From the NCBI GenBank assembly GCA_946800325.1, contig OX326958.1, positions 23,149,914-23,213,913 on the forward strand: a DNA stretch of 64,000 nt, in the 5' to 3' direction. This stretch comes from Luzula sylvatica (taxonomy: Eukaryota; Streptophyta; Magnoliopsida; Poales; Juncaceae). Below are positions 25,897 to 37,780 of this stretch, in pieces. Both the position numbers and the translations under genes were made by a program. The notes below the pieces were generated by a model. That model was not told where the DNA came from. It made no database searches and saw nothing but the letters and a program-made list of their open reading frames with translations. Position 1 is the first letter of the stretch. Every line of letters starts with the position of its first letter.

Positions 25897-26925
25897 TGTT
25901 GAGTACCGGCGTCGCTACCGAGCTCCGCGCAGCGGAATGAAGGGCCCAGTTCGACCCAATCCCGAAGACCACGTCGTCGACCCGAGAGTACGAACACTAA
26001 TCTATGTGCAACTATCTATATATAACAATTATATAGAGAAATCATACGACGTGAAATTGATCACGGTGACGGGTTGATCACGTAGTTGCTGTCATTTTGC
26101 CCCTCCAATCCTCGACAACACGTGCGTCCCTTTCCCGCACGATTCGACACCTTCGACAGAGCTCCGACTTGTCGTATACAATCGGATCGTATCCAGTTCG
26201 TCATTCATCTTGCTCTCACATGATCACAATAGAGGATTCCAGGTGAAATCTCTCTATTCGTATCCACCTCGAGCCTCGTCTTTCGGTTACGCGTGATTTC
26301 CCTAAAATCGTCGTAAACTTGCTTGAACTTCATCTCTAATAGTGAACTTTTCTCACAAGTTATTCTCTCTTTTTCTTATAATCATATTCGGAACTGAAGG
26401 TTAGAGAGAGATGAAAGATCTACACAGATCTTATATTAACACCATTATTAATAGAGGATTAATAAGCACAAAGAAAACTGTTAATCTGGAATTTGGATCA
26501 CAGTCCGTCATGACGCACTAGATGGTGCTTCGTGACGGACGTGTCACGATTACTAGAAACAACAGTTATTCCTCTGCTCCGTCAGGACGGACCAACTTGT
26601 CTGTCGTGACGCAGCTCCGTCATGACGAACAAACCAGTCTGTCATGACTCTATACTCACAGATTGGCTGCACATAATTACCATATGGTCCGTCACGACGG
26701 ACCAACTAGTCCGTCCTGACGGACTATGTAATTCCTGTCAGTTATGTCAGAATAACATATTGGTCCGTCACGACGGACCAACCAGCCAGCCCGTCATGAC
26801 GGACTATGTTATTTCTTTCAAATTGGCAGGATCTTATTATGTATCCAGTCATATCGATGAACGCGTACGTTCATCTATCATCGTGTGTACAATCTACTAG
26901 TTGATTTATAACTGTATTTCCTTCA
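25897..26925 (-). mobile_element. Probable solo LTR with TCCGTC/GACGGA palindromes
   Basis: Comparison with the related uninterrupted element near 36,690 places the insertion boundaries after CTAGTTTT and before TTTTTGATGTTC. The inserted 1,029 bp starts TGTTGAGTACC and ends CTTCA, that is, TG...CA. Five-base flanks GTTTT and TTTTT differ at one base. It is much GC-richer than its host element. Read on the minus strand, a palindrome array (26,805-26,503) is followed by a TATA-like TAATATAAGA (26,438-26,429), so the array would lie in U3. No internal retroelement domain is present. Confidence 0.6.
26503..26805. promoter_or_regulatory. Array of TCCGTC-NN-GACGGA palindromes (type B)
   Basis: About ten copies of a 14-bp imperfect palindrome lie in 300 bp. 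The best are TCCGTCACGACGGA (twice), TCCGTCAGGACGGA, TCCGTCCTGACGGA and CCCGTCATGACGGA; others have one damaged arm. Several form pairs separated by short spacers such as CCAACTAG. Each palindrome contains inverted TGACG cores, which are known TGA-bZIP (as-1) recognition cores. Regulatory use is inferred. Confidence 0.6.
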
Positions 26926-27734
26926 TTTTTGATGTTCACTCGTGCATTGCTAATTTGGTAAAAAGAAATTATTTAGTAATTATTTTTATTAACAACTATT
27001 TAACATTAAAATTAAATACTATAATAATATTAATTTGTCAAGATATTTACAGGAATATTTGTTGTATAATATTTTTATTTAATTTTAGTTTTATATGATA
27101 AAATATATAATAAATAAAAGATTAAAATAATGTATATGACATATAGTTTTTTAAATTAGTATATGTTAAAAAATATTTATAATGATTTTAAATTAATAAA
27201 ATAATACAAAAATATGTTTATTAAATTTAAAGATGAAAAATAGAGGGACGTTTTGGTCCAAAAATATTGTAATACCATGAAATATCCCTATGGGGGGTAA
27301 TTGAAAATAAAACCTTGTATGTAGGGGGTTTTTTGGAGTTTCTCAAAAGTTAGGGTTTTTTTTGTAAATTCAAGAAAAGTTGGGGGTTATTTGTAAATTT
27401 CCTATAAAATATTAATGCGTCATCTGTCAATTGAAAATATTTAATTAAATTAATTAATTCTTTAATTGAATTAATTAAACTAAATATTAATTTGAGATTT
27501 AATCAATCCAATTAACATATTAAAATAATCTCGATTGATGCATTAGAAATATATATCAAGGATTATGAGTTTAAATCATTATATTAAACAAATATTTTTC
27601 GTGTCTCAAAACGAATATTATGATATGATAACACAATATATACTTTTTAAATTATAGATATATTAAACGTAGTTTCATGATTATGAGTCTAAATCATTAA
27701 TTTATTTATGTTTTTTCAACTATTAACACATAAA

Positions 27735-28754
27735 AGAATATGATGTCCGAATTCGGATTAGGATATTTATATCCGGATCCGACGATAAAATCGAATTCGG
27801 ATCCGAATCCGGATATTTTTCGAATAAGATGCGAATAGGTTCGAACATAACACACAAAAAAATATAATGGTCGAATTCGATTATGGTATTCATATCCGGC
27901 TCCTACGATAAAAATCGAATTCGGACATGGATCTAGATATTTTTCGAATATGATTCGAATAGGTTGGAACAATATAGGACATGTTGACACCCTATCGATA
28001 ACACGTAATTAGCATATAACACATAATTAGCATGTAGAGTAAATAATATGTAAATAATATGTTATTATTATGTAAATAATATGTTAATTGGTTTTTTAAG
28101 TGTAACACGTAAAATATAATGTTCGAATTCGAATTAGGGTATTAATATCGGGGTCCGACGATAAAATCGAATTCTGACCCGATCTAGAAAATTTTCAAAT
28201 ATGATGCGAACAGGTTCGAACAATATATATGATCCGTTGACACTCTACACATAACATGCAATTAGCATATAACGCATAATCAACACGTAGAGTAAATAAT
28301 ATGATTTATATATTATGTAATTGGTTATTAATTAATATGTAAATTGGTTTTTCAACCGTAACACGTAAAAAATATAATATCCGAATTTGAATTAAGTATT
28401 CATATTCGGATTAAACGATAAAATTGAATTCAGATCCGGATCCATATATGTTTTAATCCGAATCAAATAGACAATATATGACATGTTGACACCCTATACA
28501 TAACACGTAACACATAATTAGCAGGTAGAGTAACTAATATGATTTATATATTATGTAATTGGTTATTAATTAATATGTTAATTGCTTTTTCAACCATAGC
28601 ACATCAAAAAAATATAATGTCTGAATTCAGATTAGTGTATTCATATCCGGACATGACGATGAAATCGAATTCGGATCCGGATCCAGATATTTTTCGAATA
28701 TGATTTTAATAGGTTCCAACAATATATGACCCGTTGAAACCCTACACATAACAT
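27735..28754. repeat. Tandem repeat, ~245-bp unit, MITE-related
   Basis: About four imperfect copies are present of a unit made of a CGAATTCGGAT...CCGGATCC segment, then TTTTTCGAATATGATGCGAA, GTTGACACCCTA, CATAACACGTAATTAGCAT, and GTAAATAATATG...TTATTAATTAATATG. GTTGACACCCTA-like blocks recur near 27,980, 28,235, 28,485 and 28,735. The motif resembles one end of hAT MITEs of the TAGGGTGTCAA type (compare 46,853). The array is broken by the element at 28,755 and a remnant resumes at 30,062. Confidence 0.7.
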
Positions 28755-30061
28755 GGGCTCGTTCGGCGACACATGGAATAGAGGAATAGTGGAAGAGAGA
28801 CTAGTCAACAATTCCATTTTATTCCACGTATGTTCGGCACATCAATGGAAGAAGATGATGGAATAAACTGACACAAAATAATAAAATGACCAAAATATCC
28901 TCGTATCAATTTTGATCAAATTTGTTCATGTATGTAATTACGTTACAAAATATAATTAGTTAAATAACTAGTTAAATAGTAAAAAAAAATACAATTACAA
29001 AATTACATAAATTTTAAATACAAAAACTTATTTTTTTTAATATTACAACATTTTTTACAAATTCTTAAAAGAAAATAAGAAGAGGAAAAAACATGTATCA
29101 ATATTATTTGTAGACTAATACTAAACGATTAGAATAGAAAAAAAATTAGAAAGGAAATTGGTACCACCCACTGGTACCGAACCAAGTAAACAATCCAATT
29201 TCAATAATCATGCAATAGTTTTATGTGGAAATAATCAGAATTGAAAAACATGCAACAATACAATTTTAGTAATAATAAAATAATACATGTGAGTTTATGT
29301 CATATCTAATTATCAATCATTTTATTTAACAATCAATTAAGATCATAATTTGCATTAAAAACTAGTCTAATTGGAATCCAATTCACTGCAACAACAAATT
29401 CAATCTTAACAAAATGGAGAAACAAACCAATTCAATCTTAACATCTAATTGTTGTGAAAGATACAAAATTTCAAACACAAGAAATATATTGTTTTTTTGC
29501 AAAAATACATGAGAAGGTATAGATAACAAACATTATCCATTGTTATTGGAGAAATCTTCTGTGAAGAAATGAGGACTCATTTTTTGCTCCATCTCTTTCT
29601 CTCCCTCAGAGTAGTTTGTTTCGTACTCAAAAGTACATTTCTCATATGCGTCCATGAAAAGCAGAGTCGAGAGATCTATCAAAAGGGATCTTGTTTGAAA
29701 GAGAAAAATAAAGTTAGGTGATTGCAATTTTTTTCTTTGCGAGTTGATCGACGGATCACCGGAAATACTAGAGAGAAGAAGCAGGATGGAGATATCTTCT
29801 TTTGGGGGTTTGTGCTTTGAGGAGAGAGTGTTCAAAGAGAGAGAAACGTAAAATACTAATTTCCATTTGCCACCTAGACTTAGAATGGAATTGATGAGGG
29901 TATTTTTGTCCTAAAATAATATCTATTCCATGGCATAAGCTTCTTCCATGTACCCCATGGAAGAGAGTAATTCCATTTTATTCCATCATTTTTCATTCGT
30001 GTTCGGCCGGATTAGACTACTTATTCCATCTTAATCTCCTATTCCATGGTCACCGAACACC
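28755..30061. mobile_element. 1.3-kb TIR element (Harbinger- or hAT-like)
   Basis: The ends GGCTCGTTCGGCGACACATG and, on the other strand, GGTGTTCGGTGACCATGG form an imperfect terminal inverted repeat continuing into GGAATAG. Motifs TTCCATTTTATTCCA recur near both ends. It splits the 245-bp tandem array. The start resembles PIF/Harbinger Tourist ends (GGCCTTGTTCGG), but no clean target duplication is visible. One 100-codon minus-strand frame (29,533-29,835) shows no transposase motif, so I do not call it a gene. Confidence 0.6.
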
Positions 30062-30295
30062 TACATAATTAATATGTATAGTAAATAATATGATTTGTAA
30101 TATTACTAATTGGTTGTTAATTAATATGTTCATTGGTATATAGAGAATGTTATGGTAAAATACAAAGGACACGATAAATGACCTCTTATAAAAATGAAGT
30201 TGACACCATTTAAAAATGTTCAAATTAATAAAAAAAAAAAAATGCTTACAGTATTCATATGTAACATCTAACATGTATGATTGATAATATACTTT
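30062..30295. repeat. Remnant of the 245-bp tandem array
   Basis: The first part resumes the array after the 28,755-30,061 insertion (AATTAATATGTATAGTAAATAATATG, then TTGGTTGTTAATTAATATG). The rest is AT-rich and unassigned. Confidence 0.5.
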
Positions 30296-31275
30296 GGAAA
30301 TTTTTCAAAAATCCTCCAAAATTGCTTGAACTGAATACTTTCTGAAAGATCTGCTCACTTTTGCACCTTGAGCCCCACATGCATTTATGCAGTCTCACGG
30401 GTTTGCTTGCTTTTTTATCAGAACTCAAATTGAAGGGACCCCTTCAAAGTAGTCAGTCATTTTCACAGGTATTCAATTTCAATATAAAAAGGACAAAAAG
30501 GACAAAAAATCAAAAAAATACTAATCCTTCTGGAAATTATGAAAAAAATTCTCATTTCTGGATTCCTTCGAAAATTTCTTAGAAAACATGTTGAACTTTT
30601 TTTTACTCCTTGAGAAGTTAAACTTAACTATTTCATTTACATTTTCTTTTTTCTCATCTTTTATTCAATTAAAAAAAATATTTTGGAAATAATTTAAGTT
30701 TGATAATATTTTTGTATATTATGTTAGGATGTACAGTATAAATTTATGAAATTATATTATAGCAAAACTATATTTTTTTATTTTATGTAATTCATAATAT
30801 TATTTTCCATAAAATATCATTTTTCTATATTTAATTATATTTAATTAATATATATCTATATTTCCTGTAAAAAATATTTTTTATTTTTATTTTTTATTTC
30901 CAATTAAGTATTATTTTATTAATATTAATTCAAGATAAATATGAAAGTAATGCCCAATTCAAAATATTGAAATAAAATAATACCCAATTCAAAACAATAA
31001 ATAAATATGTACATAATATCATTAAATATTATCAAACTAATATTATGTTGAAAGCATTATTGTTTTAATTTATTTATTACTTTCAATTAAATAATAATAA
31101 AAATAATACAATGGTGATATTTTGGTCAAAGAAATGTTGTATTGGATTGAATAGTTAAATTCAACCCCGTGGGGTAAAAAAAATCAATATATTTTATAGG
31201 AAATTTTTGGAAAAATCTTAAAAGCGATGGGGTTTGATAATATTCAGAAAAGTAAGGGAGATTTGAAAGTTTCCC
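30296..31275. mobile_element. Long-TIR DNA element 3, degenerate
   Basis: The left edge GGAAATTTTTCAAAAATCC and right edge (reverse complement) GGGAAACTTTCAAATCTCCC resemble the ends of elements 1 and 2. Near the right end the family landmark TATTTTGGTCAAAG...CCCGTGGGGTAA is present. The copy is strongly decayed and contains no gene. Confidence 0.45.
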
Positions 31276-31910
31276 TTCTAAATAAGATGCAATATCATCA
31301 ACCTATTGATTATTGATGGGGAGTGGTGTTTTGTTAAGTCAATTGATCCAATTTATTCGTAAATAAGTAAATAGACTTGATTTAACACACAATTAGTGAC
31401 AAGATTTCTAGGGAGACAAAATAAAATATTGATTTTGAAATTATATTGTACAATTTTTTGGAGGAGGCAAACAGTAAATTTTACACTATTGTGTTGATAA
31501 AATATACTGGATCACTAGATATATACAATGTTCGACAAAAATCTTGGAGGGGCACCGTCCCTTGATCCCTACTATGATCCGTCCATGCACACAATATATA
31601 TTAATTCAACACATATTTATTTTATTTGTTTGATTTATCGTCAATTATCGACACATCAATTGGCGTTGGAGAATTCAGATGGTACAGTATATTCTAATAC
31701 ATCTGAATTTAATTATCAAATATTATCAATTATCATGATTGTCAATATTTTTTTTGTTTTTTAACATGTAAGAAATGATGTTGATATGTTATGTTTCTCT
31801 CTCTCTCTTCTTTTGCAGAAGGCAGGGAAAATACTAAATAGACATAGATGCATTGAGTAGTTTATAGCTGAGCCTCAGCAGGTCTTTCATATACAGCTCA
31901 TATATTTTAG
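31276..31910. other. Intergenic DNA, no gene seen
   Basis: AT-rich with no supported coding sequence. A 78-codon frame at 31,528-31,764 has no recognisable protein character. Confidence 0.5.
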
Positions 31911-31918
31911 CCTATCAG

Positions 31919-32473
31919 CTATGTTACGCGGATACTCCAAAAACGCCGAAGTATCCTGAGGATACGGGTATCCGATACAGATACGGGTGCGATACGGCTG
32001 CGATACGTATCGGATACGCCACGTGGAGTATCCGAATTTTTTAATATTATTTTTTTTCGGATACGGCGGGGATACGGCAGGATACGGCAGGATACGGCTG
32101 GGATACGTTTAGGATACGGCTGGGATACTCCATTTAGGATACTTCGGCCCAATATATGTTTTGGCCCATAATATTTTTAAATAATTTGTATATGATACTT
32201 CTAGGATATTTCTAGGATACTTCTAAAACTAGTTTTAGGATACTTCTAAAATAATTTAAGATAATTTTATGATACTTGTATTGTTATGTTGATTTTTTTT
32301 ATTGTCATGATATTTAATTTAAAAATATTATTTAATTTATTATATATAATATAAATATATTAAAATAATAACTATATAGCCGTATCCGTATCCGTGATTT
32401 TTCAAAAATTGCCGTATCGCCGTATCCGTATCGTATTGGATACGATACCCGTACCCGTATCCGTGCAACATAG
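31919..32473. mobile_element. hAT-type MITE (555 bp) with 8-bp TSD
   Basis: The ends CTATGTTACGCGGATAC and, in reverse complement, CTATGTTGCACGGATAC form an 17-bp terminal inverted repeat with two mismatches. The perfect 8-bp duplication CCTATCAG flanks it (31,911-31,918 and 32,474-32,481). The interior is a low-complexity play on GGATACGG / CCGTATCC, with no transposase. An 8-bp duplication is the hAT signature. Confidence 0.85.
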
Positions 32474-32481
32474 CCTATCAG

Positions 32482-34115
32482 CCTATCAGTATTATTATAC
32501 TATTAAGACCAGACTAGTTTTCTTTCAATATAGTCACATTAAAAAAATAAAAAATAAAAAATAAAAAATAAGATGATAAATGTCCAATTGGTGGCATTGG
32601 CTTCTTGTGGGAAAGCCACATTAACTTAATAAATACGTGGATTGATAATTGATGTAATCATATGTTGTTTTTATTTATTTTAGATTTGACGTTGAAGTTG
32701 CAATGTCATGTCCAGTTGCACTAAATTAATATGCAGCAACGAGTCCTGAACCTATTTATTTAACGATAAAATTATGTTATGCAACTTGTAATGCTTATAT
32801 CATAAAAAGGAGTTTCTATTTTTATTTTTATTAAATAGAGAAGGTTATGCATTATCCGTCCACTCCACGCTGATGGAATTGTAACTCATAATCAATGTTT
32901 TGTTATGTTATGTAATTAATCACTTAAATTATGAATTCATTAACGTAATGAATTTTATTTTTTAAGATTTGTTAAACTTGTTAATCATAATTAATGTTTT
33001 GTTATGTTTTGCAATCAATCACTTAAACTATGGAATCATTGGCATAATGAATTTATTTTTTTAAGATTTGTTAAACTTGTTAATCAATGCATGATTTGTT
33101 TTAGAAATTATTTGTCAGTTGATTACCTCTTAGAATGAAGTTTATTAATTTTATGTTTTTTGTATGTCCTCTGTTCCGATACATTTGCTTATTTACAATT
33201 TTATTATTTATATATATTATATATATAATATATATTTAAGACGCTCTTATGTGGGGAGTTATATGATATACTTTTTTGTGATAAATTTTTTTTCGAAAGA
33301 ATATTTTGGATATTGTCAATTAATAATTTTTTGATAAAATTCATGTGTACTATTATTATTTAATGCTAGTCAAAATAGAAAATATGTATCATTAATTGAC
33401 AAATACCCGAAAAATATTGTTTTTCTCAGAGAGGGTTGAACTTATTGTTGGGAATGGTTCGTTTTATAAATACTTATTTCATCTTAACATGTCACGGGGC
33501 CACTCAACGTCCTTGTAAGTGTCGGGACGGTGAATTTAAGGAGCGGAATATAATTTTCTTTATATATATAAATTTTATGTATTTTACGATGTCGTCGACG
33601 ACATTGGCGATAATTAAAACAGCATTAATAATTGCTCTTAATTATTTTATTGTGCAAATGATTGTGTCTTAAAAGGGAAGGCTGCATATATGATCATGCA
33701 TGCGTGCTGGCTTAATATCTACTTAATTTAAAATATGATATCAAGAAGGGTTAGTTAGTAGAACAAACCATAATTTTCTTCTGGTCTTAAATACATGTTA
33801 ATGTTAAATGTTAATTAGCATGGCCCTTAACCACTGCAAACATTTTTATATTACAATTTACCTTGGTTATTTATAATATCAATATATTAGGGGGTTATCA
33901 GGGACGATATTTCCGATCGAATCATAACTGCATCCGTAAAATATTTTTATTATAATAAAAATATATATTGATTTTTTTATAGATAATTAATAGTAATAGG
34001 TGATCAATTCTGTTTGCGAATAATCCGGTGATGTATAAAATTTTCACATAATAAAGATACACATTTTATTTTATTTGTCCTAACATTTTGAAAGTGTTAA
34101 ATTATATCAACGTCA
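32482..34115. other. Intergenic DNA, no gene seen
   Basis: AT-rich. It includes an (AAAAAAT)n stretch near 32,540-32,570, a partial direct duplication of about 115 bp (AATCAATGTTTTGTTATGTT near 32,890 and a diverged copy near 32,988) and a TATATA run near 33,210. No coding sequence is supported. Confidence 0.5.
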
Positions 34116-36250
34116 TCAAAGACGTGAGGAAAAAGTACAACAATAATCATTAACCAATGCCCTTAGGCTTTTACTCTCTTCGATATATGGTAGCGGATAT
34201 GTGATTTTCCTTAGCTTTGATCTGAATATTCTCGCCGTTCGTGCCAATAAATTTGCCTCCGAGTTTTCATCCCTCCTAGAGCTATGGATGCACCGACCAC
34301 CGTCACATTTTCGTATAGGTAACCAATCGTCCCAAATCTTCCTTGAAGCCACCCAATCCGTTACCCACGGCCGGTTTTCATCATTGATTGCATCAGCGAG
34401 TTCCTTCACATCGGTTAAGAAAAGACACCCTTTCAAGTTGAGTTCACGTACTTGTCGGATTGCGAACCCTAAGGCCAAGGCTTCCATTTGTAATGCAGAT
34501 GCACCGGTTAGGGGAAGGGCATTGTATTCGACAAGGATGTCGCGACTTTTAATCACAAAAACCGGCACCCCCATTCGAGTCAGGGGTCCATGCTCCGTCG
34601 AGCCAGCAAAATGGGTCCCCTGTAGGTGTAGACTTAGCAATAGTTAACGGGTTTCGGGTCGGGATAGGTGTGTAACCGGATTGTAATAAATTAGTATATC
34701 GTACAAGATCGTCCGGTTTTTGTCTTTGCCGTTGAAGACGTAATCATTGTGCGCCTTCCATAAGGCCCACATTAAATTGGAGGCATAACACCATTGTTCA
34801 TCATTTAAGAGACCCCTTAATTTTTGCAAAATCAAGGTCCTATCATCCCCTAAAGAATCTGATCTCATATTAAGATTTGGGTTGTTGGTCCATATCCTAA
34901 TAATGGTATTAACTCGTGGATAGTGGATTAACAAATCTGCTACCGTTCTTTTATCTATAATGGTGAAGCATCTTTCCAACCATCAAACCAAGATTCTCCC
35001 AACAATGCGCACGTTTTACCATTACCAATTACCCATTTAACGTCATCGATTAATTTTGGCCTTATAAGCATGAATGATCGCCATAAGTGCGAGGTGCTGC
35101 TTGACCGATTTGTCATCCATACGGAGTCCTTTTTAAGGTACTTAGCATGCATCATTTGGACCCATACCGCGCCGTGTTAGGTGGCCAGTTTCCACAGGAG
35201 TTTTAAGATTAGAGCCTCGTTGAATAAACACAAATCCTTCAAGCCGAGTCCCCCCTCATCCTTCAGTTTCGTAATGGTCGACCAAGAGGTATGTGCGATA
35301 TAGTTTCCTTCTGGTTTTGCCCACCAAAATCGTCGCATTATATTCGTGAGAGCTTTAATTGTGGTCTTCGGTAGTAAGATATAAGACATTGTATAAACGG
35401 GCAAGGCTTGGATGATGGCATTAAGGATAACTAATCAATCCGCTTGTGATAATTTGGTCGCCTTCCATGATGCAAGTCGAGATTGGTATTTTTTGATGAG
35501 AAAGTTGAAATGATGAGGTCTCGGAGCTAATATGTGGCACCCTAATTAGGCCTCATCCAGAGAAGCCTCCTTAGCCGACCAAAAGGAGAGAACATTAGCC
35601 TTTTGTTCCTTAATGGTTGCCTTACTAAACCAGATTTTGATTTTAGGCAGTTCTGTAGATTGACCGGAGATCACGCAAAAGCTAGTGAGCATATTTTGAA
35701 GAGTCGAGGCGTCGAGATTGTTCGCGTGACCCATAATTAATACAATGTCTGCATAGAGGATGTGAGTGAGAATTGGTGAATTCGGTGTAAGCTTTATACC
35801 GCTAAGAAGGTTGTTTTGAAGCGCATGATCTCACACCTTAGATGGCGGGTCCATTGCTAGAATGAAAAGATAGGGAGAAATAGAACACCCTTGACGAATC
35901 CCTGGAGTCGGCCAAAATAATCCATCTCCCCGACCGTTAAGGACAATGATAAACGTGTCGATGTTAAGCACGCCATAATCCGATTCGTGAACTGAGTAGG
36001 GAAATCGTAAGCGGTTAAAACTTGACGTATGTATCTCCATTCCATCCTATCAAAACTTCAGATAAATCGGCTTTTTATGCAAAAATCAGGTGAGTGATAC
36101 GATGGTGAGTTGAAGGAGTGAACCACTTCACGCAAGAGAATGGCATTGTCGAAAATGTCTTTCCTTGTTGAAACGATGTTTGGTTTAGCGAAAAGAATGA
36201 TCGGTTGGAGCCTTTTTGCTAATAGTTTGGAGATAATCTTGCTAATAATT
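34116..36250 (-). pseudogene. L1-type LINE remnant (RT and RNase H), broken
   Basis: Minus-strand fragments in order encode parts of a plant L1 ORF2. Near 36,060-36,235 lies the pre-catalytic reverse-transcriptase region (ISKLLAKRLQPI-like, then FNAI-like block). RQGCSISPYLFILAMD is near 35,880. The RT C-terminus (LPKTTIKALTNIMRRFWW, GGLGLKDLCLFNEAL) is at 35,177-35,404, a linker with IGNGKTCALLGESWFDG at 34,955-35,155, and a C-terminal RNase H region at 34,116-34,650. Reading frames shift several times, one of them just after DGAWTPDSNGGAGF near 34,575. The RT catalytic FADD block is not intact. The 5' part is lost where the 36,285 element begins. Dead copy. Confidence 0.85.
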
Positions 36251-36284
36251 TTTCTTTTGTTTAAAATTTAATTTATTGTTTATT

Positions 36285-37780
36285 GAAAAAATTTCAAATA
36301 CCCCCCTAACTTTTTTCGAATTTGTGAAAAAACCGCTAACTTTTTGGAAATTCCAAAACCCCCTCCAAACAAAGGTTCATTTTCATTTATCTCCTATAGG
36401 GGTATTTCAAGATGTAAAAAAATGGACCACAATACCCCTCTATTTACCATATTTAATTTTATTAAACATTTTTTTTATTATTTTATTAATTTAAAAATTT
36501 CCATAAATATTTTTTAACATATACTAATTTAAAAAACTATATGTCATACATATATAATTCTAATATTTTATGTATTATATATATTGTCATGCAAAACTAG
36601 CATTAAATAATAAAAAACGAGATGCTAAACCCAAATTAGCTGCTGAAATTAAAACTAGCAACAATATTATTTTAATGCCAGTTTTAATGTTCATTCATTT
36701 ATTGTTAATTTGACAAGACATACTATTTAATAATTATTTTTTATTAACAACTATTGAGAATTAAAATTAAATGCTAAAATAATATTTTTTTGTCGAGTTA
36801 TTTTTATATCGTTGTTTATTTTTTTATTTAATGCTAGTTTTGTATGACAAAATATAAAATAAATAAAATATTAAAATTATGTACATGACATGTAGTTTTT
36901 TAAAATTAGTATACATGGATTTTTTTTATGGAAATTAATAAAATAATACAAAAGGTTTAATAAATTAAATATGGAAGATAGAAGGGTATTTTGGTCCAAA
37001 AAAAATTGACACCATGAAATTAGGACTGTTAACGAACCGAACTCGAACGAACTAAACCATGTTCGACTTCGGTTCGAAACTTATCAAACATTTTTTTTGT
37101 TCGGTTCGTTAACATTCGGACAGTTCGGTTCGTTCGATATTTGTTCGAAAACTTATGAAAATTCATATTTAATTCATTTTCTCTATATATTATTAATAAA
37201 AATATCAAATTAAAAACATCAAAAATATTAATAAAACGCAAACTAAAATTTGAAGTAAAATGATATTTATAATCTACACAAAATATAAATCTAACTAAAA
37301 TATAACATGAACTTATAATGAAAAGAATGAATACAAAAGTATACCAAGAAATAATTTTGTCATTGGAAAACAAATATAATTATTTGGGCTCATTGTTTGT
37401 ATGAGCCTTTGTTGTTTATATGGACTTTTAACATTAATTTTAATTTATAACGATTAATTTGAGTATGAACTCTCATTTATATTGATTAATAATCGAACAT
37501 TCGAATGAACCGAACGAACATATTCCAATTCGAATTCGATTCGTTAGTTATCGAACAATATTCGGTTTTGTTCTATAAGAATTCGAACGGTTCGAACGAA
37601 CTCGAATCAAACTCGAACGAACAACGAACTTCGAACAAAACTACAACTCTACATGAAAAAATCTTATAGGGAATAAATGGAAATGAAACTTTGTTTGGAA
37701 GAGGATTTTGGAGTATAAAAAAAGTAAGAGAATTTTTCACAAATTTAAAAAATGGGTTATTTGAAAATTGAAAACTTTCC
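36285..37780. mobile_element. Long-TIR DNA element 2
   Basis: Same family as element 1. The left end GAAAAAATTTCAAATACCCC and the right end, reverse complemented (TCAATTTTCAAATAACCC), are similar. Inside are the family landmarks TATTTTGGTCC, CCTATAGGGG and ATGACATGTAG / CTATATGTCAT in inverted orientation. The centre (AATGCCAGTTTTAATGTTC near 36,685) gives the empty site that locates the LTR insertion in element 1. It has no gene. Its right arm is split by a hAT MITE at 37,021. Confidence 0.7.
37021..37651. mobile_element. hAT-type MITE (631 bp) nested in element 2
   Basis: It starts TAGGACTGTTAACGAACC and ends AACTACAACTCTA-like, with short imperfect inverted ends (TAGGACTG / TAGAGTTG). Flanks CATGAAAT (37,013-37,020) and CATGAAAA (37,652-37,659) form a 7/8 target duplication. 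The interior near both ends is rich in GTTCGGTTCG and CGAACGAAC. No coding sequence. It interrupts the right arm of the long-TIR element, so it is the younger insertion. Confidence 0.7.

Larger units (their letters stand above)
25178..27402. mobile_element. Long-TIR DNA element 1 (about 460-bp inverted ends)
   Basis: The left end begins GGAAATTTACAAATAACCCC and the right end is its reverse complement (GGGGTTATTTGTAAATTTCC, ending at 27,402). The match continues for roughly 460 bp on each side (25,178 to about 25,640; about 26,935 to 27,402) with many small differences. Long TIRs recall Mutator-like elements, but I find no convincing 9-bp target duplication, so the superfamily is open. There is no coding sequence. 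A 1-kb LTR-like sequence (25,897-26,925) was later inserted inside. Related elements are at 30,296 and 36,285. Confidence 0.75.

Noticed and set aside
25886..26077. 63-codon frame at the left edge of the inserted LTR-like sequence
   Set aside because: It spans the insertion junction and has no protein character.
29533..29835. 100-codon minus-strand frame inside the 1.3-kb TIR element
   Set aside because: No transposase or DNA-binding motif visible; more likely a chance frame in a non-autonomous element.
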